DNA of 64,000 nt from a candidate division KSB1 bacterium (GTDB lineage Bacteria > Zhuqueibacterota > Zhuqueibacteria > Zhuqueibacterales > Zhuqueibacteraceae), in contig JAPDQB010000005.1 in assembly GCA_034506175.1 (NCBI GenBank), positions 108,770-172,769 of the forward strand, written 5' to 3'. The notes under the pieces were generated by a model. The model ran no database searches, had not been told where the DNA came from, and worked only from the letters and a program-made list of their open reading frames with translations. Below, in pieces: positions 34,392-43,037 of this stretch; the first letter of the stretch is position 1; every line of letters starts with the position of its first letter. The position numbers and the translations under genes were made by a program.

Positions 34392-36341
34392 ATGCGAAAT
34401 CACCTGAGCAGGTACAGCGCCTTGCTTGTCATCCTGCTCGCCTCCCCTCTCACCGCCTACGTCAAAACCACCTACATGGTCGCGATGCGCGACGGCGTCA
34501 AGCTCGCGACGGATGTCTATCTGCCCGAAACGCCGGGGCAAAAATGGCCGGCGATTCTCATCCGCACGCCTTATGGCAAAACCAATTTCTTCTTGACCCC
34601 GACTGATTCATTCGATGATTTTGTGAAAGCCGGCTACGCCATTGTCGCGCAAGATACGCGCGGTCGTTACGATTCACAGGGCCTCGACAGCCTCTTTCTC
34701 GACGACGGTTGGGGGGAACGGCAGGATGGCTACGACACGGTCGAGTGGATCGCCAGGCAAAGCTGGTCGAACGGCAAAGTCGGAACCTGGGGCGGTTCGG
34801 CGTTTGGGATCACGCAATACCTCATGGCCGGCAGCGCGCCGCCGCACCTGGTTTGCCAGTTTGTGGGCATCGCGGCGACCAATCTGTATTCGCAAGCGGT
34901 TTATCCCGGCGGGGTTTTTTTGCAGAACCTGGTTGAAAATTGGCTGACTTTGCAGGGCAGCCGCAATCTTCTGCCCTTCATTGAGTCGCGTTCGAAATAT
35001 GATGCAAAATGGGAGCGGCTCAATCTCGAATCGCGCTTTGCGGTGGTGGAGGTGCCGATCTATCATTGGGGCGGCTGGCATGATATTTTTATTGAAGGCA
35101 CGATCAACGGGTTTGTGGGATTGCAGCACACCGGCGCGAAGGGAGCGCGCGGCAAACAAAAATCGCTCGTCGGGCCGTGGACGCATGGGAATTGGGATCA
35201 GACCCGGCAAGGCGAATTGAATTTTCCGAATAGCAAGCGCGATGACTTGATCGAAGCCCAACGCTGGTTTGAATATTGGCTGCTCGGCCGGGACAACGGC
35301 ATCATGGCCGAGCCGGCGGTCAAGTATTATATCATGGGCGCGGATGAAAGCGGCGCGCCGGGCAACGAGTGGCGCACGGAAAAAGATTGGCCGCCGCGGG
35401 CAACGCCGACGCCGTTTTATTTTCGCGACAGCGGCGATTTGACCACGGAAAAACCGGTGGCGATGCCGGTGGCGCGCAGTTTTCAATACGATCCCAGGAA
35501 GCCGGCGCCGACCGAGGGCGGCCGCAATTTGTTCCTGAAAGCCGGGCCGTATAATCAGCGCAGCATCGAGAGCCGGCCCGATGTGCTGGTTTTCACGACG
35601 CCGGTTTTGGCGCAGCCCCTGGAAATCGCCGGCAAAATTACGGCGAAGTTGTGGGTTTCCTCCTCGGCAAAAGATACGGATTTCATGGTTAAATTGACCG
35701 ATGTTTATCCCGATGGCCGGTCGATGTTGGTCTGCGACGGCGCTCTGCGCGTGCGGCATCGCTATTCGCTGTGGCAGGAAAATTTCATGAAGCCGGATTC
35801 GATTTATCCGTGCGAAGTCGATCTGTGGTCAACCGCGATGGTGTTTAACAAAGGGCATCGCATTCGCGTCGCCGTCACCAGCAGCAACTCGCCGCGTTTT
35901 GATCCCAATCCGAACACCGGCAAGCCATTTCGCGCCGACAACGAAACGATTGTGGCGACGAACACGCTTCATCTTGATGCCCGCCGGCCTTCGCATGTGG
36001 TTTTGCCGGTCATGATTCCGGGAGGCGGCCTCAGCGTCGCGGCTCCCAACGCCGGCCCGCCGCGGGATTTTGTTTTGGAGCAAAATTATCCCAATCCGGT
36101 TTACGGCGAAACGCTAATTTCTTATGCGCTGCCTCGAACCGCGGCGCTGCGGCTGACGCTTTTCAACATGCTCGGCCAGCAAGTGCAAGTCTTGGTGGAT
36201 GGCCTGGTTCCGGCGGGAAAGCATGTCGCGGTATGGAATGGCCTTGATCAGCACGGACAACGTGTCGCGAAGGGAGTATATTTCTACCGGTTGGAAACGG
36301 AGAATTTTGCGACAACGAAAAAGTTGATCATCATGCGATGA
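34392..36341 (+). CDS. CocE/NonD-family (X-Pro dipeptidyl-peptidase S15-like) hydrolase with sorting domain
   Basis: The start is ATG 34392 after AAAGGAGAT; 649 residues with a signal peptide. The S15 alpha/beta-hydrolase core has the nucleophile Ser in GTWGGSAFGITQ, the acid in HWGGWHDIF and the His in GPWTHGNW, followed by the jelly-roll domain typical of CocE (ending near HVVLPVMIPGG). The last ~85 residues (NYPNPVYGETLISY, GQQVQVL, GVYFYRLE) are a FlgD-type sorting domain, so the enzyme is probably surface-attached or secreted. It hydrolyses esters or amides; the substrate is unknown. Confidence 0.92.
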   Translation: MRNHLSRYSALLVILLASPLTAYVKTTYMVAMRDGVKLATDVYLPETPGQKWPAILIRTPYGKTNFFLTPTDSFDDFVKAGYAIVAQDTRGRYDSQGLDSLFLDDGWGERQDGYDTVEWIARQSWSNGKVGTWGGSAFGITQYLMAGSAPPHLVCQFVGIAATNLYSQAVYPGGVFLQNLVENWLTLQGSRNLLPFIESRSKYDAKWERLNLESRFAVVEVPIYHWGGWHDIFIEGTINGFVGLQHTGAKGARGKQKSLVGPWTHGNWDQTRQGELNFPNSKRDDLIEAQRWFEYWLLGRDNGIMAEPAVKYYIMGADESGAPGNEWRTEKDWPPRATPTPFYFRDSGDLTTEKPVAMPVARSFQYDPRKPAPTEGGRNLFLKAGPYNQRSIESRPDVLVFTTPVLAQPLEIAGKITAKLWVSSSAKDTDFMVKLTDVYPDGRSMLVCDGALRVRHRYSLWQENFMKPDSIYPCEVDLWSTAMVFNKGHRIRVAVTSSNSPRFDPNPNTGKPFRADNETIVATNTLHLDARRPSHVVLPVMIPGGGLSVAAPNAGPPRDFVLEQNYPNPVYGETLISYALPRTAALRLTLFNMLGQQVQVLVDGLVPAGKHVAVWNGLDQHGQRVAKGVYFYRLETENFATTKKLIIMR

Positions 36342-36365
36342 CCCCCTAATTACAACGTTAGAGCT

Positions 36366-37796
36366 TTGCCAGTGACCAATCTCGAACTCTCCCCCGAGGC
36401 CATGACGCGCATGGGCGAAGCCTGCCTGCGTGCGGTTGTCGATCACATTGCGAATTTGCCTGATTCCCCGCGCGTGAATTTGGACAACATTGTTGAAATC
36501 GCCAAAGCACTGCGCGAGCCGCCGCCCGAGACCGGAACGGACTTCGAATCGCTCTTAAAATTTTTGATGGAAAAAATAATTCCGGTTTCGATCAACACCG
36601 CGCATCCGGCTTACATGGGCTATATTCCCGGCGGCGGACTCTACCCTTCTGCCCTCGCCGCGTTTCTCGCCGCGGCCACCAATCGCTACGTCGGCGCGTG
36701 GTATGCAGCGCCGGCGGCAGCCCGACTTGAAGCCAATGTGCTGGAGTGGTTTGCGGAGCTGATGGGATATCCCAAAACCAGCCGCGGCATCATGACCACC
36801 GGCGGCTCACTCGCCAATTTCAGCGCCGTCGTTGCGGCGCGCAAGCATATTCTCGGCGATGACATCGCGAAAGGAACGTTGTACTGCTCCGATCAAACGC
36901 ATCACTCGGTGATGAAAGCTGCGATGCTCGCGGGCATTCCGGAACGCAATCTGCGCCTGCTGCCGCCGGATAAGAATTATCGCGCGATTCCGGACCGCTT
37001 TGAAGCAGCCCTCAAAGCTGATCTGCGAAAAGGTCTGAAACCATTTCTCATCGTCGGCAACGCCGGAACGACGAACACCGGCGCCATCGATCCATTGAAC
37101 GAGCTGGCCGATCTCAGCAAAAAATATTCGATCTGGTTTCACATTGACGGCGCCTACGGCGGTTTTTTCAATTGGTGTGACGAGGGCAAGCGCAAGCTGG
37201 CGGGAATCGAACGCGCCGACTCGATGGTGCTCGATCCCCACAAAGGATTGTTCACCCCCTATGGCTGCGGCAGCCTGTTGGTGAAAGACGGCGAGCGCCT
37301 GCGCCGCGCCCACCTGCTCTCCGCCGATTACATGCAGGATCAATTCACGCCGGAAGGCGAGATCAATTTCACCGAACACTCGCCGGAGCTCTCGCGCTCC
37401 TTTCGCGGCCTGCAGGTTTGGCTGCCGCTCAAGCTTTTCGGCCTGCAAGCCTTTCGCGACAATCTTGCGGAAAAACTGCGCCTGACGCAATGGATGTATC
37501 AGCGCTTTCTCGAAGAACCCGCCTTCGAATGCCTTTCCGTTCCCGATCTCTCGGTCATCACCTTTCGCTACCGGCCCCGGCGTGGCGATATCGAAAGCTT
37601 CAACCGCCGGTTGCTCGAAAGCATCGTCAAAAGCGGCAAACTCTTTCTCTCCAGCACCCTGCTCAAGGGCGCATTCGTCATTCGGGTTTGCATTTTGAGC
37701 TTCCGCACGCATCAGGCTGAGGTGGAAGAGGCGTTTGCAATTGTTAAAGCCGCGGCGAGGGAACTGGAGCAGACATCATACCACGCAACAACTTAA
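36366..37796 (+). CDS. PLP-dependent decarboxylase, aromatic-L-amino-acid decarboxylase family
   Basis: A 476-residue group II decarboxylase. The PLP lysine is in DSMVLDPHKGLFTPYG; other blocks are HPAYMGYIPGGGLYP, TTGGSLANFSAVVAARK, GNAGTTNTGAIDPL and WFHIDGAYGGF. It removes CO2 from an amino acid, probably aromatic or acidic, to give an amine. The frame begins with TTG 36366; GTG 36372 is an alternative, and neither has a strong Shine-Dalgarno site. The previous gene ends 24 bases upstream on the same strand, and its 3' end overlaps that of the convergent STAND gene by four bases. Substrate choice cannot be read from sequence. Confidence 0.9.
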   Translation: MPVTNLELSPEAMTRMGEACLRAVVDHIANLPDSPRVNLDNIVEIAKALREPPPETGTDFESLLKFLMEKIIPVSINTAHPAYMGYIPGGGLYPSALAAFLAAATNRYVGAWYAAPAAARLEANVLEWFAELMGYPKTSRGIMTTGGSLANFSAVVAARKHILGDDIAKGTLYCSDQTHHSVMKAAMLAGIPERNLRLLPPDKNYRAIPDRFEAALKADLRKGLKPFLIVGNAGTTNTGAIDPLNELADLSKKYSIWFHIDGAYGGFFNWCDEGKRKLAGIERADSMVLDPHKGLFTPYGCGSLLVKDGERLRRAHLLSADYMQDQFTPEGEINFTEHSPELSRSFRGLQVWLPLKLFGLQAFRDNLAEKLRLTQWMYQRFLEEPAFECLSVPDLSVITFRYRPRRGDIESFNRRLLESIVKSGKLFLSSTLLKGAFVIRVCILSFRTHQAEVEEAFAIVKAAARELEQTSYHATT

Positions 37797-40021
37797 ATCT
37801 TCGCAAGTTGGTCGCGGCATTCTTGCGCGCGGTCGGGCCGGTTGATGGCGTCGAATAACGCTGCGGCTTGGCTCAGGCTTTCACGGGCTTGAGGTTTTTG
37901 TTGAAGCTGAAGCAGCGGTTCAGCTTGTTCCAGAAAAATAAAGGCCTGGGTAAAGCGATCCCCGATGGCTTTGGCAATGGCCAAGGCGCGGGCAAATTGA
38001 CTTAAAGCCAATTCAAGGCGGCCTTCCTTGAGCTCAAGCAAAGCTTGAAAACGCAAACAATTCGCCTCCCCCACACGGGACCCGATTTCCCGATAGATCG
38101 GCTCCACTTGTTCATAGCACCCCCGCGCCTCGACATACTCCGACAACATTTTATGCACGTCCCCGCGACTTTTTATGCAATTCGCCTCCCCCACACGGGA
38201 CCCGATTTCCCGATAGATCGGCTCCGCTTGTTCATAGCACCCCCGCGCCTCGACATACTCCGACAACCGCAAATGCACGTCCCCGCGACTTTTTATGCAA
38301 TTCGCCTCCCCCAAACGGTCCCCGATTTCCGCTGCCGCTTTGGCGGCTGTTTGCAGTCGCACCGCGCCAGTGCGCACACCATCCTGATAAATTCGCGACA
38401 ACACCTCTGCAAGCGAGAGCACCCAGCGCTTTTCATTCTTCTCGAGCTGCACATCCCACAAATGATGCAAATTCGGCAGCTCGGCATGCAGCCATTGCCG
38501 GGCCGCTTCGCCCAGCTCATCACGGTACAAATGCTGATCTTGCTCCGTTGCCATCTTCAAGTAATACTCGAAAACCGGCGCCAGTTCCTCGGCGGTCGCC
38601 TGCTGGCTGGCTAAATCCCGCAAAGGCGGCAAGGCAAAAAATCGTTCGCCGGCCCACAGCCCCAATCCGCTATGGTGCACCGCTTTGCAAGCCTCCAACC
38701 ATTCTGCACCGCATAAGGCTTCCAAAGTCTGCGCGGTCGCTCCTGCCGGCAAAAAACCCAACAGATGAAACAAACGCTGACCGGCGCCTCCCGCTTGCAC
38801 CAAGGCATGATAAGAGAGCGCAATGCTGGCTTCGACACTGGCTTCTTTGCCTTCGCCGATTTTGGCCGCGCTAATCTTGCGCCGGCGGAAATCCTGCAGC
38901 AGAACCGGCAAGGGCGCTTCGAGGCCGCGCTGGCTGAGCAGGTAAAGCACCAAGGGATAACCTTCGGCAAGCTGCAAAAGCTCACGCAGGGTCTCCGCCG
39001 GTTGAGTCGCTTCGGGCCGCAGTTTCTGCCACAACTCAAGACTTTCCTCGTGGGAAAGCGGCAAGATTTCCAGACAATGCTCTCCGGCTTGGGCTTGGGC
39101 CCGGCTGGTGGCGAGCAAAGCTTGGCCATGAGTCAACAAACTTGCCCACTGCCGCAACATTTGCCGGGTCGCATTGGCGTCTGCCGGCGGCCACAACGCG
39201 GTTTCGAGATTGTCGAGAATGAACAAGCAGCGCTGCTCCCGCACCCGATCCAACAGTTTTTCAAACGGCAGAGGTTCGGCGATACCAAGGACTTCCCGCA
39301 GGGTGTCGGTGATGGCCGCCGGCGAGGTGGCGTTGCGCCGGCCGAGGTCGAGAAAATAAATGGCGTCCGGGAACAGGTCGCGCAAGGCCGCCGCGGCTTT
39401 GAGGCTGAGCTGGGTTTTGCCGATGCCCGGGGCGTTGATAATGCAGACAAACGCCGGCGGCTGGGAGAGCATGGTGCGGAGCTTGTGCAACTCGCGTTCC
39501 CGGCCGGTAAAATAAGGCACGGCCGCGGGGACTGCCGGCACCGGTCGCACGCTCGTCACGCCCTGCTTTTTGAGCAAATGCCGGCTGAGGGAAGTGGCGA
39601 GCTTGCTGCCGAAATCTTCCGGAGTGGTGAAGAAGGCGACAGTGTGCTGAGCTTGTACTTGGCCGAGAAAATTTTCGAGTTGGGCTTTTTTGTCATGTTG
39701 GATGAAATCCGGGTTCCAGGCAAAGCCTTTTTGCACGACAAAACACAGGCAATCCTTGCCCAAGGCCATGGCCAGTTCATATTCCTGCTGGATGATGGAT
39801 TTTTCCTGGCCCGGCGGCACGGTGCCGTAACGATGGGCGTAAATGCCCACCAGAATGTCGCAGGCGCGCACTTCTTCTTCGCAGACGGCCGTGGGGTCTT
39901 CGGGCCGCGCGTCAAAAGACTCCATGGCCAGGGGTTGGCACCCGCAGCGATTGACCACCTCGATGGCCACGCGGCGATAAGGCACCAGATCGATGCAGGT
40001 GGAGGAGATGAAGACTTTCAT
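37793..40021 (-). CDS. DUF4062-NB-ARC-TPR STAND protein
   Basis: A 742-residue three-part protein. The N-terminal DUF4062 domain (MKVFISSTCIDLVPYRRVAI, ACDILVGIYAHRYGTVP, IQQEYELAMALGK) resembles TIR-like nucleotide-processing folds. A STAND NTPase follows, with Walker A NAPGIGKTQ at about 198-206 and Walker B RCLFILDNLET near 271, plus winged-helix and helical parts. The C-terminus has TPRs, two of 40 residues almost identical. This sensor-switch-effector plan is the one used by STAND immune ATPases. No partner gene is visible, so the activity is inferred from architecture only. Confidence 0.85.
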   Translation of the reverse strand: MKVFISSTCIDLVPYRRVAIEVVNRCGCQPLAMESFDARPEDPTAVCEEEVRACDILVGIYAHRYGTVPPGQEKSIIQQEYELAMALGKDCLCFVVQKGFAWNPDFIQHDKKAQLENFLGQVQAQHTVAFFTTPEDFGSKLATSLSRHLLKKQGVTSVRPVPAVPAAVPYFTGRERELHKLRTMLSQPPAFVCIINAPGIGKTQLSLKAAAALRDLFPDAIYFLDLGRRNATSPAAITDTLREVLGIAEPLPFEKLLDRVREQRCLFILDNLETALWPPADANATRQMLRQWASLLTHGQALLATSRAQAQAGEHCLEILPLSHEESLELWQKLRPEATQPAETLRELLQLAEGYPLVLYLLSQRGLEAPLPVLLQDFRRRKISAAKIGEGKEASVEASIALSYHALVQAGGAGQRLFHLLGFLPAGATAQTLEALCGAEWLEACKAVHHSGLGLWAGERFFALPPLRDLASQQATAEELAPVFEYYLKMATEQDQHLYRDELGEAARQWLHAELPNLHHLWDVQLEKNEKRWVLSLAEVLSRIYQDGVRTGAVRLQTAAKAAAEIGDRLGEANCIKSRGDVHLRLSEYVEARGCYEQAEPIYREIGSRVGEANCIKSRGDVHKMLSEYVEARGCYEQVEPIYREIGSRVGEANCLRFQALLELKEGRLELALSQFARALAIAKAIGDRFTQAFIFLEQAEPLLQLQQKPQARESLSQAAALFDAINRPDRAQECRDQLAKI
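38057..38315. repeat. Tandem 120-bp repeat inside the STAND gene
   Basis: Two consecutive 120-bp units (about 38057-38176 and 38177-38296) and a third partial unit are almost identical, e.g. ATTCGCCTCCCCCACACGGG recurs at 38059 and 38179. Each encodes a TPR of the CIKSRGDVH...YVEARGCYEQ type. The period equals that of the repeats at 781-1420, though the sequences differ. Confidence 0.85.
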
Positions 40022-40109
40022 GATGGCGCCATGTTTCGATACCGGATGCTCCGGAGCGGATTCGTCACAACATTTTAGCAGAAAGCGGCGTCATTGTCAA
40101 GACAATTTT

Positions 40110-40170
40110 GCAAGTTGCAAGTTTGCAAGTCACATGTTGCCATTTGCAAACTTGCAAACCTGCAACTTGC
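40110..40170. repeat. Palindrome built of GCAAGTT words
   Basis: Arms 40110-40130 and 40150-40170 (21 bases each) pair with one mismatch; each arm is a run of GCAAGTT/GCAAGTTT words. It lies between the divergent STAND and DegT genes, directly before a promoter pointing to the latter. The hairpin could also act as a barrier between the two transcripts. Confidence 0.65.
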
Positions 40171-40173
40171 CTC

Positions 40174-40202
40174 TTGACTTCCCCGCAACAATTTCGCATA
40201 TT
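40174..40202 (+). promoter_or_regulatory. Predicted sigma-70 promoter toward the DegT gene
   Basis: TTGACT (40174-40179), a 17-base spacer, then CATATT (40197-40202). The leader to the DegT start would be about 230 bases and contains the 33-codon frame at 40323-40424. Confidence 0.5.
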
Positions 40203-40322
40203 GGTAAGCGCTTGGACGCGAGATAAATCGTTCTATGAGCTTTCACTCATTGACCGGTCGCTAAACTGAGCGGCCTGATCAATGGCTCTCGAATGGTCAA
40301 TTGCAGCATCTATTTTGGAAAG

Positions 40323-40424
40323 ATGAACAGGGGTGGCTTCGTGGGGGCAGTCTCAACAACAGTTGTCAATCTTGAAGTACAGAAAATACTGCTCGAGGGA
40401 ATTTCCAAGCATGAAAATTTTTGA
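40323..40424 (+). CDS. Short leader frame of unknown status
   Basis: Thirty-three codons (MNRGGFVGAVSTTVVNLEVQ...) lie in the DegT leader and end 14 bases before its start. There is no strong ribosome-binding site (only GGAAAG). It could be a leader peptide, a gene remnant or chance. I do not recognise the sequence. Confidence 0.2.
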   Translation: MNRGGFVGAVSTTVVNLEVQKILLEGISKHENF

Positions 40425-40438
40425 AAGGTTAAAAGAAA

Positions 40439-41692
40439 ATGCCACATTTGGCTTTGCTGGGCGGAACGCCGGTGCGCAAACAAGCTTTTCCGCAGTGGCC
40501 GCGGCCGCGCCCCGGGCAGCTGGCGGCGCTGCAACAGGTTTGGGAAAGCGGCAAATGGGGCGTCGGCAGCCCGTTCATTGCCGAGTTTGAAAGACGTTTT
40601 GCCGAATTTCAACAAGCGAAATACGCCCTGTCAATTTGCAACGGCACAGCCTCGTTGATGATCGCCTTGAAAGCGTGCGGCGTGAAAGCCGGTGATCAGG
40701 TGATTATTCCGGCGTACACTTTCATCGCCACGGCCAGCTCGGTGTTGATGGTCAATGCCGTGCCGGTGTTTGTCGATATCGATCCGGATACTTACAACCT
40801 CGATCCGGCGCAAATCGAAGCGGCGATCACGCCGGCGACGAAGGCCATCATGCCGGTGCACATCGCCGGCCAGCCGGCGAATCTCGAGGCGATTCTCGAC
40901 ATTGCCCGGCGCCACAATCTGGCGGTGATCGAAGATGCGGCGCAGGCACACGGCGCGGAATGGAAAGGCCGGCGTGTCGGCGCGATTGGGAAAATTGGCT
41001 CGTTCAGTTTTCAATCGAGCAAAAATTTATCGGCCGGCGAGGGCGGGGCACTGGTCACCGACGACAAGGCGCTGATCGATGTTTGTTTTTCGTATCAAAA
41101 TTGCGGTCGGGTGCGCGAGGGCGCGTGGTACGAGCATCGCGTGCTCGGCGGCAATTTTCGCCTGGGCGCGTTTCAAGCCGCGCTGCTGACGGCGCAGCTG
41201 GCGACGATTGAAGAAGACATGCGGCGCCGCGAGCAGCACGCGCATTATCTCGACGAGCGGCTGCGCGAGATTCCCGGCATCAAGCCGCTGCTCGTGCAGC
41301 CGCATGTTACCCGCCATGCGCGGCATCTTTATATTTTCCGCTACGAGGCCGAGGCGTTCGAGGGCCTGCCGCGCGACCGTTTCATCGAGGCCTTGCGCGC
41401 CGAAGGGATTTACTGTCACAAAGGTTACACCCCGCTTTATCGCGAGCAGCTTTTTGCGCTCGACCCGCAGCAGTATCCGTGGATCGAAGGCATCAACTAC
41501 CGCGAGCTGCATCTGCCGGTGACCGAGCGCGCCGGCAACGACGAAGCGGTGTGGATTCCACAGCCGGCGCTGATGGGCACGGAAAAAGAAGTCGAAGATA
41601 TCGTCATGGCCGTTGCAAAAATTCAGGCGCATGTGGATGAGTTGATCGCTGGCTCCAAAGCATTTACGGATGAATTGGAAAAGGCCGATTAA
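40439..41692 (+). CDS. DegT/DnrJ/EryC1/StrS-family aminotransferase
   Basis: A 417-residue PLP enzyme of the sugar-aminotransferase fold. Motifs are NGTASLMIALKACGVKAGDQV, IPAYTFIATASSVL, VIEDAAQAHGAEWKGRRVG and the PLP-lysine region SFSFQSSKNLSAGEGGALVT. Family members move an amino group onto nucleotide-linked keto sugars, for surface glycans or for antibiotics. No sugar-nucleotide genes are nearby, so the substrate is unknown; some members act on inositol or amino-shikimate-like substrates. The ATG at 40439 has only a distant AAAGG ahead of it. Confidence 0.9.
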   Translation: MPHLALLGGTPVRKQAFPQWPRPRPGQLAALQQVWESGKWGVGSPFIAEFERRFAEFQQAKYALSICNGTASLMIALKACGVKAGDQVIIPAYTFIATASSVLMVNAVPVFVDIDPDTYNLDPAQIEAAITPATKAIMPVHIAGQPANLEAILDIARRHNLAVIEDAAQAHGAEWKGRRVGAIGKIGSFSFQSSKNLSAGEGGALVTDDKALIDVCFSYQNCGRVREGAWYEHRVLGGNFRLGAFQAALLTAQLATIEEDMRRREQHAHYLDERLREIPGIKPLLVQPHVTRHARHLYIFRYEAEAFEGLPRDRFIEALRAEGIYCHKGYTPLYREQLFALDPQQYPWIEGINYRELHLPVTERAGNDEAVWIPQPALMGTEKEVEDIVMAVAKIQAHVDELIAGSKAFTDELEKAD

Positions 41693-41738
41693 AAAATTTT
41701 AAACCAACGAACGATGGACACCGAAAGGAGATTCTGAT

Positions 41739-42611
41739 ATGCCAAAACGCAAACTCAGCAAGGCAGCCTTTGAAATTTATCAAGCAAAGGCTGATCCGGC
41801 CATTGCCTCGACAATCGCGGCGACGACTTCGCCCTTCACCATCGAAATTCAGTTTCTCGGCGGTCTGACGCAGCGACAGAAGAACGCGTTCAAAGCGGCG
41901 GCCGATCGCTGGACGCAAGTGATCGTCGGCGACCTGCCCAGCGTTATGGTGGATGGCCAGGTCATCGATGACGTACTGATTTTAGCGCAAGGCGTGGCGA
42001 TCGACGGCCCCGGCAGAATTTTGGGGCAGGCCGGCCCGACGCACTTGCGCCCCTCGAATGCCGGCGCCGCTGCCTATCTCCCGGCCAAGGGCATTATGTC
42101 CTTCGACACGGCTGATCTGGCAAAAATGGAGCAGCTCGGCACGCTCAACGATGTGATCACGCATGAAATGGGGCACGTTTTGGGAATCGGAACGTTGTGG
42201 AGCCGGAAGTCGCTTCTGCGCCGGGCCGGCACAACCAATCCGACCTTTATCGGAACGAACGCCAAGAGAGAGTATCGCACCTTGCGCGGCGGCGGAACAT
42301 TAAGATCGGTGCCGGTGGAAAATATGGGCGGCCAGGGCACGCGCGATGCGCATTGGCGGGAAAGCATTTTTCGCAACGAGCTGATGTCCGGATTTATCGC
42401 CGCCGCCGGCAATCCGATCAGCCGCATGACGGTGGCCAGCCTGCAAGATTTGGGCTACGCCGTGGATTTGAACGCTGCCGAGCCTTACGAGCTGCCAAAT
42501 TTGTTGAGGCTGGCCGAGGCCGGGCTGTTGGCGACGCATGAAGCGCCAGTCGATATGGGCATGATGCTGCCGAATATTCCCGTGGTGTTGCCCGCAGACA
42601 GTCTGCAATAA
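41739..42611 (+). CDS. Leishmanolysin-like zinc metalloprotease
   Basis: A 290-residue metzincin. The zinc-binding helix is VITHEMGHVLGIG, with two His and the Glu. As in leishmanolysin, the third His is remote, in GTRDAHWRESIFRNELMSGF, and SRMTVASLQDLGYAVD follows. The ATG follows AAAGGAG. There is no classical signal peptide: the N-terminus is MPKRKLSKAAFEIYQAK. So export, if any, uses another route, or the protease acts inside the cell. A 93-residue protein of unknown function is encoded 39 bp downstream on the same strand. Confidence 0.85.
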   Translation: MPKRKLSKAAFEIYQAKADPAIASTIAATTSPFTIEIQFLGGLTQRQKNAFKAAADRWTQVIVGDLPSVMVDGQVIDDVLILAQGVAIDGPGRILGQAGPTHLRPSNAGAAAYLPAKGIMSFDTADLAKMEQLGTLNDVITHEMGHVLGIGTLWSRKSLLRRAGTTNPTFIGTNAKREYRTLRGGGTLRSVPVENMGGQGTRDAHWRESIFRNELMSGFIAAAGNPISRMTVASLQDLGYAVDLNAAEPYELPNLLRLAEAGLLATHEAPVDMGMMLPNIPVVLPADSLQ

Positions 42612-42650
42612 AGCCGCCGGTGGGAAAATTTTAACCGCTTGGAAAAATTC

Positions 42651-42932
42651 ATGGAAGGTTTTCTCAGACCCGCAGCCGCCGTTCTCGCCGAAGAGGCGAT
42701 CGTGCCGCCCGAGAATTTGATCTCGCCGGCTCCCAATCAGTTCACGCACGAGCTGAAACACGACACGCCTTATTATTTCACCGGCTCCCCTCGAGCCAAG
42801 AGACCCGACGGCCATTTCGCCGCCGGCACGAAAGTCACGCTGCTGGTTTATGACGGCGGGGATTTCTGCCGCGTCGTCGACGGCCAGGGCCTCTACGTCG
42901 AGATCGCTTATGACGCCTTGCAGGAATTGTAA
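42651..42932 (+). CDS. Small SH3-like protein after the protease
   Basis: A 93-residue protein not recognised. The start is ATG 42651, with TTGGA nine bases upstream; an in-frame TTG at 42639 is also possible. Its second half (FTGSPRAKRPDGHFAAGTKV, TLLVYDGGDFCRVVDGQGLY) looks like a small SH3-type beta barrel. The first half is hydrophobic/acidic without a membrane segment. It probably shares an mRNA with the protease and could be a binding partner or propeptide-like inhibitor; that is inference only. Confidence 0.6.
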   Translation: MEGFLRPAAAVLAEEAIVPPENLISPAPNQFTHELKHDTPYYFTGSPRAKRPDGHFAAGTKVTLLVYDGGDFCRVVDGQGLYVEIAYDALQEL

Positions 42933-43037
42933 AAAGACAAAACGATTTGGGGCAAAACTATTATTGGATATCAATCAATTGTTTTGCTCAAAATGAAAAA
43001 TTACTTGCAGCAGTTTAAGCAAAAGGGAGAACAAAAC

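Noticed and set aside
36366..37796. Glutamate decarboxylase
   Set aside because: The family blocks fit the aromatic-amino-acid decarboxylase group at least as well; no feature proves a glutamate substrate, so a general call was kept.
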